Origin: Bryobacteraceae bacterium
GTDB taxonomy: Bacteria > Acidobacteriota > Terriglobia > Bryobacterales > Bryobacteraceae
Assembly: GCA_025928545.1 (NCBI GenBank)
Contig: JAICJH010000022.1
Span: 25,106-89,105, forward strand
Direction: 5' to 3'
DNA length: 64,000 nucleotides
In this document: positions 8,753 through 17,841 of the stretch, one piece after another
Numbering within the stretch: position 1 is the stretch's first letter
Layout: every line of letters begins with the position of its first letter
The notes under the pieces: generated by a model
What the model saw: the letters and a program-made list of their open reading frames with translations, nothing else
The model's database searches: none
Told to the model about the DNA's origin: nothing
Translations under genes and position numbers: made by a program

Positions 8753-10357
8753 ATGCGCATCAAAGGATTGAGTCTGGCCATACTGGTCTGCGTTCCGCTT
8801 ATAGGCGGTATCAAAGAGCCGATCAGGGTAGATGGGGGACAAATCACCGGCGCGCCGGGCTGGGCCCGCGGTGTACGCGAATATCTCGGCATCCCGTTTG
8901 CCGCGCCTCCGACAGGAAACCTGCGCTGGCGTCCCCCGCAGCCCCTCGTTGCCTGGCAGGGCGTACGTGCGGCGGATCGGTTTTCTCCGGCGTGTATGCA
9001 GAAACAATACGCTGTGGACAGCAGTTCCTGGAATCGCGGCCTGATCAACACGAGCGAGGACTGTCTTTATCTGAACGTCTGGACGCCGGCCACCTCGGCC
9101 GACGAAAAACTGCCCGTGCTCGTCTGGATTTATGGTGGCGGCGGCACGAACGGCTCGTCCGCCGAACCCATCTACGACGGCAACGCCATCGCGAAAAAAG
9201 GCGTGGTCGTGGTCAGCATGAATTATCGGGTGAATGTGTTCGGCTGGATGGCGCATCCGGAACTGACGAAGGAATCGGAACATCATGCGTCGGGAAATTA
9301 CGGATCGCTGGATCAGTTGGCCGCTATCCGGTGGGTTCGGGCGAACGTCGCCGCATTCGGGGGAGATCCCGCCAAGGTCACCATCTGGGGTGAATCGGGC
9401 GGAAGCCGCAGCGTCAATTTCCTGGCCGCATCGCCGCTGATGCAGGGACTTGCGAGAGCGGCTATCGCGGAATCACACACCGCTTTCGGCCGCATGTCGA
9501 CGTTGGCGGAAGCCGAAGCCAACGGCACGGAGTTCATGAAAGCGGCAGGCAAGTCTACGCTGGCCGAGCTTCGGAGTATGTCGTCCGCCCAGATTATGGA
9601 GGCGTTCGATAAGCATCCGGCGGGGCTCAATGCGGCAATCGTGGATGGATGGTTCATGCCGCAGGACATTTATACGATTTACTCGCAGGGGAAGCAGAAC
9701 GATTTGGTGCTGCTCACCGGCGGCACGAATGACGAGGGCGGGACGATAACCGCGATCGGTGCTCCGGCCGCGGCCGCCGCGGGCGGTGGTGGACGCGGGC
9801 GCGGCGGAACACCCGACACGCTGGCGAAATATACCGAATGGGCCAGGACATCGTTCGGCAAGCATGCCGATGAATTGCTGAAGCTCTATCCCGCGAAAGA
9901 CGATGCCGGCGCGGTTGCGGCATATCACGATGTGAACCGGGATATCAATTACGCGGGCCATCGAACATGGGCTCGCCTGCAGACCACCACTGGCAAAGCC
10001 GCGGCGTACATTTACGTGTTCAGCCACAACCCGCCCGGCCCCGATGGAAATACTCAGGGCCCGGCGCACCGCGCGGTGCACTTCTCCGAAGTGATCTACG
10101 TTTTCAATAATCTGCGGATGAAGGACAATCCGTGGACGGATCGCGATCGTGAGGTCGCCGACACAATGGCAACGTACTGGACGAACTTCGCGAAGAATCT
10201 CAATCCGAACGGCGCGGGCCTTACAAACTGGCCGGTGTATAACCCGAAGGACGAATACTGGCTGAATATCGGAGATCCGGTTCGCGTGGAAAGGTTCAAT
10301 TCGGCCGGTCTGGATCTGATCGCGGCTGTGCAGGAAGAACTTCGGCGCGCGCGCTGA
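8753..10357 (+). CDS. Secreted type B carboxylesterase
   Basis: The start at 8753 follows AAAGGAG at 8741-8747 and opens a signal peptide; the longer frame from 8630 has no such support. The 534-residue alpha/beta hydrolase has the N-terminal REYLGIPFAAPPTGNLRW and SEDCLYLNVW blocks, the oxyanion loop WIYGGGG and the nucleophile elbow GESGGS. The acidic residue is in TNDEGG and the catalytic His in AVHFSEVIYVF, so the triad appears complete. The elbow is GESGG rather than the common GESAG. Members hydrolyse carboxylic esters such as para-nitrobenzyl or lipid esters; the natural substrate is unknown. Confidence 0.88.
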   Translation: MRIKGLSLAILVCVPLIGGIKEPIRVDGGQITGAPGWARGVREYLGIPFAAPPTGNLRWRPPQPLVAWQGVRAADRFSPACMQKQYAVDSSSWNRGLINTSEDCLYLNVWTPATSADEKLPVLVWIYGGGGTNGSSAEPIYDGNAIAKKGVVVVSMNYRVNVFGWMAHPELTKESEHHASGNYGSLDQLAAIRWVRANVAAFGGDPAKVTIWGESGGSRSVNFLAASPLMQGLARAAIAESHTAFGRMSTLAEAEANGTEFMKAAGKSTLAELRSMSSAQIMEAFDKHPAGLNAAIVDGWFMPQDIYTIYSQGKQNDLVLLTGGTNDEGGTITAIGAPAAAAAGGGGRGRGGTPDTLAKYTEWARTSFGKHADELLKLYPAKDDAGAVAAYHDVNRDINYAGHRTWARLQTTTGKAAAYIYVFSHNPPGPDGNTQGPAHRAVHFSEVIYVFNNLRMKDNPWTDRDREVADTMATYWTNFAKNLNPNGAGLTNWPVYNPKDEYWLNIGDPVRVERFNSAGLDLIAAVQEELRRAR

Positions 10358-10392
10358 CGTGCTTCGCGACATTCACTCAAGGAGAGGTTCCT

Positions 10393-11478
10393 ATGTTGGT
10401 TCGAATTCAGGCCGTTCTTGTACTTTTTCTGCTGGTGTTTTGTCTGAGTCCGGGAAGAGCGCAGAATAAGCGCGCGCCTGGCCAGGCCTCCGTATCCGCC
10501 ACCATTGCCGCAAAGAAACCCGTATTTGCCGGCGCCTGCAAAGCGTGCCCCTGGGGAGTGCTCGCGCGCGTCACCGCTGATGCGCTCAAATTTTACGGAT
10601 ATGACACGACGATTTGCTGGGTCTGCTGGTCGAACTTCGGTCCGCGCGAAATGGCCGACAAAACCAAGCCCGTCATGCCTCCTGGGGCTGAACTCACCAA
10701 CGCCGAATACATCGAACCGCCGCCGGACGCGGTGCCCGACATCAGTGCCACGAGCGAATCCAATCTGATCGATGCGTGGAATGGAACCGGCGCTTACGCC
10801 CGCGATAACAAGCAGAGGCATAATTACCGCGTGATCGCCGTGGTCCGGACATCCACCTATATGATTGCGGCGGCCAGCAGGAAGTCCGGAATCACAAGCC
10901 TCAGCCAGATTAAGAACCGCACGCAGCCGACCTGGATCGTTGGCACGAATCAGACTATTTTCGATTATTACGGCATTAAGACCGAAGATCTGCAGGCCAA
11001 AGGCGGAGGCCTCATGCCGCAGCAGGGGCTGGGGCCGAACATGGTCACCCGCGAGAAGCGGGCATCGGGCGACGTGTTCATCGGCACGGGTCTGCTCGCC
11101 AATACGCCCGAACAAAGGTCGTGGTACGAGGCAAGCCAGCTCAATGACCTCGTATTTCTGGACATGGACGAACCTCTGCTGCAAAAACTGGCACAGGAGC
11201 CCGGCTATGAACGCGCCACTATGCCTCTGGCGCTTTTCCGCGGCGTGGACCGCCCGATTCCGACCGTGATGCGGCCCAACCACTTCATCTATGTTCGCGA
11301 CGACGCGCCGGATGACTTCGCGTACCTGGTGGCCAAAGCGCTCGATGAACACCGGCAGTTGTTTCAGGTTCAACTGGAGCCGTGGTATTACGATCCTCAA
11401 ACCGTTGCCGTGAGCAAGGTGATACCGATGCATCCCGGAGCGATGAAGTACTATCGCCAGCGCGGGTTTGTCAGGTAG
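10393..11478 (+). CDS. TAXI-type (TRAP/NMT1-like) periplasmic substrate-binding protein
   Basis: The 361-residue protein has a signal peptide (residues 1-23) and a good ribosome site (AAGGAGAGG, 10379-10387). It resembles the TAXI/NMT1 class of periplasmic binding proteins: GVLARVTADALKFYGYD near 55, an ordered beta-alpha pattern, SGITSLSQIKN, and the later FIYVRDDAPDDFAYLVAKALDEHRQLF typical of the C-terminal lobe. A CKACPW segment near 51-56 adds cysteines not usual for the family. No TRAP permease gene is nearby. It is 36 bases downstream of the esterase gene and could be cotranscribed. Confidence 0.65.
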   Translation: MLVRIQAVLVLFLLVFCLSPGRAQNKRAPGQASVSATIAAKKPVFAGACKACPWGVLARVTADALKFYGYDTTICWVCWSNFGPREMADKTKPVMPPGAELTNAEYIEPPPDAVPDISATSESNLIDAWNGTGAYARDNKQRHNYRVIAVVRTSTYMIAAASRKSGITSLSQIKNRTQPTWIVGTNQTIFDYYGIKTEDLQAKGGGLMPQQGLGPNMVTREKRASGDVFIGTGLLANTPEQRSWYEASQLNDLVFLDMDEPLLQKLAQEPGYERATMPLALFRGVDRPIPTVMRPNHFIYVRDDAPDDFAYLVAKALDEHRQLFQVQLEPWYYDPQTVAVSKVIPMHPGAMKYYRQRGFVR

Positions 11479-11856
11479 ATAGTGGCGGCAACGGTGAGCG
11501 CGACCATTGGCGGCTTCGACGATATAGAAACCGTCGATTGTGCCGGAATCGTCAACGGCATTGTCAAAGGTGGCCTTCTTATTTTCGGGATTAGTCCCGA
11601 CGGCGAGTTTCGCCACCCTGTTCTTTACTTCACTATTCCACTTGGTGTAGGCAGGATCAGGCCCAGCGGGTGGGATATCTATCTGTGGCCAACGGAGTGT
11701 TCCGTAGCCAAACCCCGGGTCGTTGCCAAACGGTTGTTCTTCGCTTGAGCTGTGAAACCGCAATGCCATTGCCAAAGCGACTGATGCCCTCGGCCAGATC
11801 TTCAGAGCCAACGCGTCTTGCTGTTCTGGCCCGCCAATTGCCGCTTGGAAGTTCAT
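11479..11856 (-). pseudogene. Possible remnant of a secreted DUF3298/RsiV-like protein
   Basis: An open minus-strand frame outside gene 10393-11478 reads plausibly as protein (RWPQIDIPPAGPDPAYTKWN, then SEVKNRVAKLAVGTN and DDSGTIDGFYIVEAAN). That order recalls the N-terminal part of DUF3298-type periplasmic proteins. The frame then runs on as the antisense of the TAXI gene, so the rest of any such gene is missing. There is no signal peptide or ribosome site. This is a weak call; it could be random open frame. Confidence 0.25.
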
Positions 11857-12139
11857 GCAGACTCAAGCGCCGAAATGGCGGATTTCCGAATACATTTGTG
11901 CCCTCTGCGATGACGAGCGGCATCTGGCACATATCATCAGGATTCAAGACCGATGGTTAGCATATGACGCTACTCATCCCGGCCCAGGTGGAGTGGGATT
12001 CCTGTTCTGCGGGTCGTACGCGCTACGATCCGCTGCGATGAATGCCGCCGATCCATGCCACGCAAGCGGGGAAATGTCCTCACACGCGGACAATTCGAGC
12101 GTTTCGTCCCCCCACGCGTACACTTTACCAGCAATTTGA
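11855..12139 (+). CDS. Small unrecognised soluble protein, possibly decayed
   Basis: From ATG 11855 the frame encodes KWRISEYICALCDDERHLA, then IIRIQDRWLAYDATHPG and GVGFLFCGSYALRSAAMNA. That pattern recalls short (about 60-residue) acidobacterial proteins with a WxAYDATHxxxxGxGFxxxGSF core. The last 30 residues are low-complexity and unlike that core, so the original stop may have been lost. There is no clear ribosome site. The function is unknown. Confidence 0.35.
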   Translation: MQTQAPKWRISEYICALCDDERHLAHIIRIQDRWLAYDATHPGPGGVGFLFCGSYALRSAAMNAADPCHASGEMSSHADNSSVSSPHAYTLPAI

Positions 12140-12273
12140 ATGTTTCCATGGACTTGGTGTCCGGCCTTTCCGGCGCAGCGTTCGGTCACGGACTGACCGG
12201 GTACCGGTACGGCTAACTGCGCAATCCCAAGGCAGGCTATTTTACAAAAGGCTTTTGCGGGCGATAATGGGAG

Positions 12274-12582
12274 TTGATCACCCCGGTTCCGGCGCAGCGA
12301 AAGGCCTTGCAATTATTCGTTGCGCTTCAGTGCGTGGACCTTATCACCACGCTGACCTTCCTGCGACAGGGCACACCTGAGGGAAACCCGTTAATCCATT
12401 GGGCGCTGGCTCATGCTCTTGCGCCGTGGATTGCCTTGATTGCGACGAAAGGAATGGCCGCGATGGTCGGTCATTACTGCTATCGCAAGGGGCGAACGAC
12501 TCTTCTTCGACGCGCTAACATCGGCTACTGCCTGGTGGTGGGCTGGAACCTGATCGCCATTACCGCCGCGATGGTAGCGTGA
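12274..12582 (+). CDS. DUF5658-like small membrane protein
   Basis: The open frame begins after a TAA at 12265, so TTG 12274 or a later TTG must be the start. The roughly 102-residue product has three or four hydrophobic segments and the family pattern ALQCVDLITTLTFLRQGTPEGNPL, followed by IALIATKGMAAMVGHYCYR and a final VVGWNLIAITAAMV. A second, frameshifted member of the family lies at 29306-29661 in the Tad locus. These are inner-membrane proteins of unknown function. The start codon is uncertain. Confidence 0.6.
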   Translation: MITPVPAQRKALQLFVALQCVDLITTLTFLRQGTPEGNPLIHWALAHALAPWIALIATKGMAAMVGHYCYRKGRTTLLRRANIGYCLVVGWNLIAITAAMVA

Positions 12583-12603
12583 CGCCGCATGGGAACGCAG
12601 GTA

Positions 12604-12849
12604 TCAACGCAGGAAACGGAGTATTCCGCCTGGAAACCAAACGCGATCTGGCTCGCGCGCAAGCCTGCGCCGGTCCACGGCACGGAACGAGCAGCCGCAA
12701 TCCATGCAATAGTATTTTCTGGAGCTCGTAAAGTCATGAACAAAGCGCTCCATTCCAGTGATCCGCCGGATTTTCAATATCCCTGAGTTGCATTTTGGAC
12801 ATTGAACGGTATTTTCGCACGGACGTTTACCCGCCGGTCTGCCATTCAT
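12604..12849 (-). CDS. Small zinc-ribbon protein
   Basis: The 81-residue product has two Cys pairs with zinc-ribbon spacing: QCPKCNSGILKIRR at about 17 and YYCMDCGCSFRAVDRRR at about 48. A good ribosome site (TAGGAG) sits six bases before ATG 12849. Comparable acidobacterial mini-proteins with a CPxC...YxCxxCxxxFR pattern exist. Nucleic-acid or protein binding is a guess. It is convergent with the DUF5658-like gene at 12274-12582. Confidence 0.6.
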   Translation of the reverse strand: MNGRPAGKRPCENTVQCPKCNSGILKIRRITGMERFVHDFTSSRKYYCMDCGCSFRAVDRRRLAREPDRVWFPGGILRFLR

Positions 12850-14241
12850 ACTTTTGCTCCTACCGTTTTACAACACAAGCGTCTCGCCTCTCATGCCACA
12901 GATTCTCCCGCGTCGGTTGCCCTGCCAAGAACCTGTCGGCAGTATCCTGCCGCCTCGGTTCCCGCATGCGACATGGACCTCGGATCCAAAACTAAGCGAT
13001 AAAGATAAGACTTGGAGATACGCAGCCGATGAGCCGCCCGACTCACCCTGATCTTGCCAGCGCTGACCTTGCCGCAGCACGGTACGATGTCACGGCCACC
13101 GTAGGTTAGAATTCCGTTTCGTTTTCCTCCTAAACTGGGATACAAGCTACTTGGTCGGAGGTGGCTCCGACTCCATGGGAATTTCGAGTTCGCCGCTCCA
13201 GCCGATGCATTTGTTAGACCGCCCGGCACGACATGCGCAGTCTTAGTCGACTCAACAGCTTGAGGACATCGATCAACTGTCCCTAGCACGTCCGCTGTCC
13301 GCAGTGGTGCACACCGTTGTCCACTTCGGAGGACACACGCACATGGTTTTGAGGTACGGCCTTTGTCAAGAACTATTGGAGCCGACGTGTTGCAACCAGC
13401 TGGCTCCTTTGCCCCGCATGCTTTTCTGTCTAAGAAGTTCGTGCATCTGAGCACGCCCGCAGCGAGCTCCCTTTGGCGATTGTGACCGTGTATCCAGCGA
13501 AGTCCCCATTCGCCGTTTTTGACACCAGACTTGAACTGCCCGGTAAGCGTTCTATCCACGATGCCTGTTTCGTCTTTTACATTTTCGCAACAGCTTCTGA
13601 ATTTCTATTCAGTATTGGAGGATATCGATTTAGTTGGGGCAGTCTGGTCTAACAGCGACCATGAAGTCATTGAAGTGTGTTTTGTAGACTTCGCGCGGCA
13701 TCCCACGGTCAATGAAATGCATTGCCTGTAGCGAGGGAACATATCCCCTGCGCGGAATGTCGGCAGACTGTGACCTTCGCGAATAGTCAATGGGCCGAAT
13801 ATGCGAGCTGTGCGTCATCATTGGCGTTCTGTCCGTCCGGTTAACCAATCGCACGCGGTTACCATCGGAGCCTCGCGACCATAAAGTCACGTCAATGCGT
13901 TTAAAGTGGTCAATCCCGGTCAGATTGCACTGAGTTCTCCGGTTACAGTCACGTCCTGGGTGCGCGCACCGCCCAACCAGCAGATTGAACTCATGGGGCG
14001 CAACCGACGAAGCTGAGCGGCCCGATGAGCGCTGTGCTGGCAGCAACGCTCCGTTGGACCGGACCGATGGAAGTCGCCACCGGTGGCGCAGCCTCCGCAT
14101 CCTGCGCAGGTGGCAAATTCAGCGATAGAGAAGCAAAATCCCTCATTCAAGACTGGACACGATTCGGGATGGCTGGTTCAGGCGGCGGCAGCAGAATCGT
14201 CGGCCCTATGACTATCCGGCGTTTTCAAATTCCGCTATGTT
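12850..14241. other. Gene-poor, probably decayed region
   Basis: No frame here has a ribosome site, a domain I can defend, or consistent codon use. Fragments on the minus strand read like broken protein. One near 13000 (SRAAHRLRISKSYLYRL) resembles a Fis-type helix-turn-helix. Another at 13630-13900 (IDHFKRIDVTLWSRGSDGN, FIDRGMPREVYKTHFNDF) is protein-like but unrecognised. I read the stretch as eroded DNA, but cannot exclude small RNA genes. Confidence 0.4.
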
Positions 14242-15966
14242 TCAATGGAGGCAACCCGCTTTCGTCTCGCACCCGCGTGCGGCGCTTTCATAAAAAGAGA
14301 TCTTCGGGGGAGAGAAGTCCGGTTCAATCAGCCATGCGGTGCGGTCGCTGAAATACTTCAAAAGCTCAGCAGCGCGCCGGCGGTCCATCTCTCTGGCCCA
14401 GACGACTTTGGCCCCGTCGACGTCGGCCGAATTGTATACCCAGTCGTCAAAGACGCTGTGGTTGGCGGCATATCGAACGATCGCCAATTGCTTTCCGGGG
14501 AGGCGCTCCAAGCGAGCCGCGACACTTGCGCGCGGGAGACCGAGTGGCTCAGTGCCATACCACATTGTGGGCCAGCGATCGATGGAAATACCGAGTGGCA
14601 TGGCGGCTATGCGCACGCCGGCCAGCAGCAGGCAGACCAGAGGCAGGAATCGGACGATCGCAAGGCCACGCGGGCCCGCTGCCCGCAGATGCAGCATCGC
14701 GAGCATGAGTAGTGCGTAAATCCCTCCGACCAGCGGCGCGACATAATGCGCGGAGAGCCACGCGTTCAACGAAAGACCGGCCGCAAACACACAGCCCGTG
14801 ACGACCAGGAAGCGCATACGGCCGTCCCGCACTACCCGGGGCGCCATGAGAAGTGGAGCGAACAGAGCAGGGCCCAAAAAGAAAAATAAGACGATTCCGG
14901 CCTTCTGCATAGTTCGCGACAGAAAACCACCCACGGTTCTTGCATAGCGGAAATCGCCCAGTTCCGCTTTGGAGTAAAACTCGCGCATTACCGGATGGCG
15001 GTAAGTCGGCTCGGGACGAGGAGTTTCCCACAGGAAGACCGGGGCGGATGCGTAGGTTGCCCGGTTCACCTGATAGGGCAGAGTCATCGGGTTGCCGAAG
15101 ACGCGGTCATTGTAATAACCCATCAGTACCGCGGCAACACCCAAAAGCGCCGCGGGGCCTGCGGCGCGCCGGGCGATCACCCGCGCCGGAGGATGCGATC
15201 CTCTCGCAAGCCACCGAAACAAGGCAATCGTCACGGGAACGCACAATAACATTCCTTCCCAGGCCCTCGAGTTCGCGAGGATCACGATTCCGAAAGCCAT
15301 GACCAGGCCGTCGCGTATGCGCGCCGAATGCCTGATGCGAGGAAGGGCACCCAGCACGAGAGACCCGCCGATCGCAGCAGCGGCCCCGCCATAGTATCCG
15401 TTTACCCAATAGCTGAAGAGGGCCAGCCGGAGAACGGCAAGCATGCCACCGAGAAACGCCCAACTCGCGGGTAGCCAGCCTTGCAGCATCCAGCAGATTG
15501 CCGCACACATAAGAGCGGCGCTGGCGCAGACACCATACCACGGATTGCCTGCCACGACCTTTCCGGCGGCCAGAATTAAGCCTTGCGCGGGGAAATACAT
15601 CGACATGTAGGTCGGCAGCCAGGTGATATGAAAGCTCTCCATGTGCTGCCACATGGGGTGAGTCGGATTTGTCAGTCTCCCGGATGCAAAAGTATCTCCG
15701 GCCAGAAGGAAGCTAAATTCGTCGTGGATGAATGGTTGAGGTATGCCGACGAGAGGAAGAATACTCAGGCGTATCAAAAGGCCTGCCAGTCCGACAGTGA
15801 AAACGGCCAGGCGAGGGCATGCGGCAAGACGCCCGAGCCATCGTTCGATGACGGAGAACCATGGCGCCGCCGCCCTCGGCCACGCGCACGCGAAGGTGAT
15901 CGCGATCGCGGTCACGCCAGTTTCAATGATCAGCATCGATGGTGCCTGCGCCATATTCGAGACCAT
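14242..15966 (-). CDS. Polytopic membrane glycosyltransferase (GT-C/GT39-like)
   Basis: The 574-residue protein has about eleven predicted membrane helices. A soluble C-terminal domain begins near 460. The first external loop carries the acidic motif HDEFSFLLAGDTFASGRLTN, as in GT-C enzymes (dolichyl- or polyprenyl-phosphate-mannose transferases of GT39/83 type). Such enzymes move a sugar from a lipid carrier onto protein or glycan on the outer face of the inner membrane. The downstream neighbour at 16027-17580 is another GT-C-like protein on the same strand, so the pair may act together on a surface glycan. The acceptor is unknown. Confidence 0.7.
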   Translation of the reverse strand: MVSNMAQAPSMLIIETGVTAIAITFACAWPRAAAPWFSVIERWLGRLAACPRLAVFTVGLAGLLIRLSILPLVGIPQPFIHDEFSFLLAGDTFASGRLTNPTHPMWQHMESFHITWLPTYMSMYFPAQGLILAAGKVVAGNPWYGVCASAALMCAAICWMLQGWLPASWAFLGGMLAVLRLALFSYWVNGYYGGAAAAIGGSLVLGALPRIRHSARIRDGLVMAFGIVILANSRAWEGMLLCVPVTIALFRWLARGSHPPARVIARRAAGPAALLGVAAVLMGYYNDRVFGNPMTLPYQVNRATYASAPVFLWETPRPEPTYRHPVMREFYSKAELGDFRYARTVGGFLSRTMQKAGIVLFFFLGPALFAPLLMAPRVVRDGRMRFLVVTGCVFAAGLSLNAWLSAHYVAPLVGGIYALLMLAMLHLRAAGPRGLAIVRFLPLVCLLLAGVRIAAMPLGISIDRWPTMWYGTEPLGLPRASVAARLERLPGKQLAIVRYAANHSVFDDWVYNSADVDGAKVVWAREMDRRRAAELLKYFSDRTAWLIEPDFSPPKISFYESAARGCETKAGCLH

Positions 15967-16026
15967 TCGACTAAAAGGTGAAGCAGCCGCGGGGCCTTAT
16001 CACCCGCCGAAAAAGAAGCTTTCGAT

Positions 16027-17580
16027 TCATCTGTCGGCAACAGCATGATCCGCCGTGAATCCAGTATTAGCGGCGGAAGGGAACAGAAACCCGAGGTCTG
16101 CCGTGCTGCCTTCAAGAACCTCGCGTCCCCCGGCAGTAACTCGTCGAATTGCGCCGTTCGGAAAACGGGCACTGAGAGCTGTCATGTATTTCGCGTAGTC
16201 CGGATCGTTCGTTGGCAAAGGGAAGATTATGAAATTCCTGAACCCGGCCGCCGGAAGTTTACCCACAAGCCTGGTGTCACGGTTCTCCATTGCGAAAACA
16301 CGCGTGCCGGAAGAAAGCCGAACCTCCGGATATTGCGCGACATACCAATCCGGCAGGTAGTAGCCGGCATGGCGGTAACCCAGGAAGTGCGAATCGAGAC
16401 CCACGATCATCGTATCGGTGGGCGAGGCGATTCGGGGAAGCGAGCTCACGACGAGTTCCAAGTCGGCTTCAAAGTGCCGGACCGACGCCCACGAACAGTA
16501 GATCGGCGCGTACAGGAAGACGAAGACGTTGGTGGCGGCGCACGCGGCGATTACGGCCACTCGCGCCGTCGCCTCCAGACCGACTTCTTCATACCACTTT
16601 GAGAGGCGTAATCCCATCCAGGCAAAGATCGGCGGCGAAATGACCAACAGATAGCCGCTGTTAACGAACCGCAGGAAAATCAGGGTGAAGAACAGCAACC
16701 CGGGGCCGATCCAGATCCATGTAAACAACGTCTTGCGGCGATCAACCGGAGGGTTGCGGCGTGCCCCGCGAAAAATGAGCAAGGCTGCGGTGCCGAAGCA
16801 AAGCACGCAGATTCCGGCAACGGTCAGGGCACGCGCCAGGGAAATCGCGGCGAAGGAATTGAGTGACGTCTGTCTCGCAGGGGCGTTCCGCCAAAGCGAC
16901 AACAAAGCCGACCACCAGGCGTTGAAGCCTCCGCTCTGCCGGACCATTGGGATGAACCACGCCGCAAATGTGAGCGAGAGGGCAATGAGTCCGGCTGGCG
17001 CGCGAGCACGTCCTGGTGAAAAGAACCACGAGAACACCAACAGCGGGCCGATAAAAAGGAGAAACGACGGGCGAAACCCGGCAGCCAAACCGGCCGCGAT
17101 CGCGGCAGGGATGACGAGCGATCGGCTCCCTTCAAAGACACGCCAGCAGAGGTAGCCCGTGACGCTGGAAAAGAACAGCTCGACAGTGTAAGTCAGCGCG
17201 ACCGTCCCGTGAAACCATACCAGCGGCGAAAAAACGAAGATCAGGCCCGTAAAGAAGGCAGCCGATCGGTTCCACCAGTTGCGCGCCAGTACATACATAG
17301 CGGACATAGCTCCACAACTGGCGGTGACACTGATCGCGACGAACGCAAGGTTGGCGTCGTGGGCGACCAGGTTTACCGCCCGGCCGAGGCATATGTAGAG
17401 GAAATAGCCAGGCGGATGCGGCTGGTGCGCCAGCGGATCGAAACGGTGCAGCGCGAGCGCGAAGTTGACTGAGTCGATGTCGTAAAGGTACCGGCTCCTG
17501 AAAATAATCCGTGTAAGCAGCACTGCGGCATTCAGGAGAGCGAGGTCGATAAGTCCGCCCCGCCCGCCGGAAGCCTGCAT
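16027..17580 (-). CDS. Polytopic membrane glycosyltransferase-like protein
   Basis: I choose ATG 17580, where the hydrophobic protein begins, over the longer frame to 17796, whose first 72 residues look non-coding. The 517-residue product has about ten membrane helices. The first loop reads SRYLYDIDSVNFALALHRFD then HQPHPPGYFLYICLGR; the D-x-D and HPPG pair are typical of GT-C proteins related to GT39/GT83 and DUF2723. The C-terminal 150 residues are soluble. It is transcribed toward 14242-15966 and may be cotranscribed with it across about 60 bases. The donor and acceptor are unknown. Confidence 0.65.
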   Translation of the reverse strand: MQASGGRGGLIDLALLNAAVLLTRIIFRSRYLYDIDSVNFALALHRFDPLAHQPHPPGYFLYICLGRAVNLVAHDANLAFVAISVTASCGAMSAMYVLARNWWNRSAAFFTGLIFVFSPLVWFHGTVALTYTVELFFSSVTGYLCWRVFEGSRSLVIPAAIAAGLAAGFRPSFLLFIGPLLVFSWFFSPGRARAPAGLIALSLTFAAWFIPMVRQSGGFNAWWSALLSLWRNAPARQTSLNSFAAISLARALTVAGICVLCFGTAALLIFRGARRNPPVDRRKTLFTWIWIGPGLLFFTLIFLRFVNSGYLLVISPPIFAWMGLRLSKWYEEVGLEATARVAVIAACAATNVFVFLYAPIYCSWASVRHFEADLELVVSSLPRIASPTDTMIVGLDSHFLGYRHAGYYLPDWYVAQYPEVRLSSGTRVFAMENRDTRLVGKLPAAGFRNFIIFPLPTNDPDYAKYMTALSARFPNGAIRRVTAGGREVLEGSTADLGFLFPSAANTGFTADHAVADR

Positions 17581-17710
17581 TGCGACGGCGCGCCGGGCCT
17601 GGCATGACAAGCCACGTGTTGCGAGGCGCGTCACGTCTGTAATCAACCTGGCCAATCCCGAACCTCGTGGGTAACCAGTGCAGGTCGGGGACCGATCCGT
17701 CTCGCAGCGA

Positions 17711-17774
17711 CTCCGACGCAAGCTGTCACCGAAACCATCAGCGTTGCGGTGATGGGGTCTGACTTGCGTTGGAG
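17711..17774 (+). promoter_or_regulatory. Structured leader hairpin upstream of the TonB receptor gene
   Basis: A 12-bp outer stem (arms 17711-17722 and 17763-17774, one G-U pair) encloses a 6-bp perfect inner hairpin (17726-17731 with 17747-17752) that can be extended by wobble pairs. The 3' arm ends in GGAG, which serves as ribosome site for a short open frame at ATG 17781 that overlaps the TonB gene start. A cis-acting RNA controlling the receptor gene is possible. It does not match the cobalamin or c-di-GMP riboswitch consensus as I know them. Confidence 0.4.
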
Positions 17775-17841
17775 AGAGCGATGAGAAAGCTAACACTCAC
17801 TTTCGGTTTGGCCGGAACGGAAAGAGACAGGAGGCAACTAA

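Noticed and set aside
10096..11856. 586-codon open frame on the minus strand
   Set aside because: Most of it is antisense to the esterase and TAXI genes. Only the part right of 11478 has any protein-like character, and it is listed separately as a weak remnant.
12891..13559. 222-codon minus-strand frame with a helix-turn-helix-like piece
   Set aside because: The rest of the frame is low quality with no start signal; one HTH-like stretch is not enough to call a gene.
17660..17780. c-di-GMP (GEMM) or cobalamin riboswitch before the TonB receptor
   Set aside because: ACGCAA and AAACC stretches are present, but not in the order and spacing of the GEMM-I consensus, and the B12 box is absent. Kept only as an unnamed structured leader.
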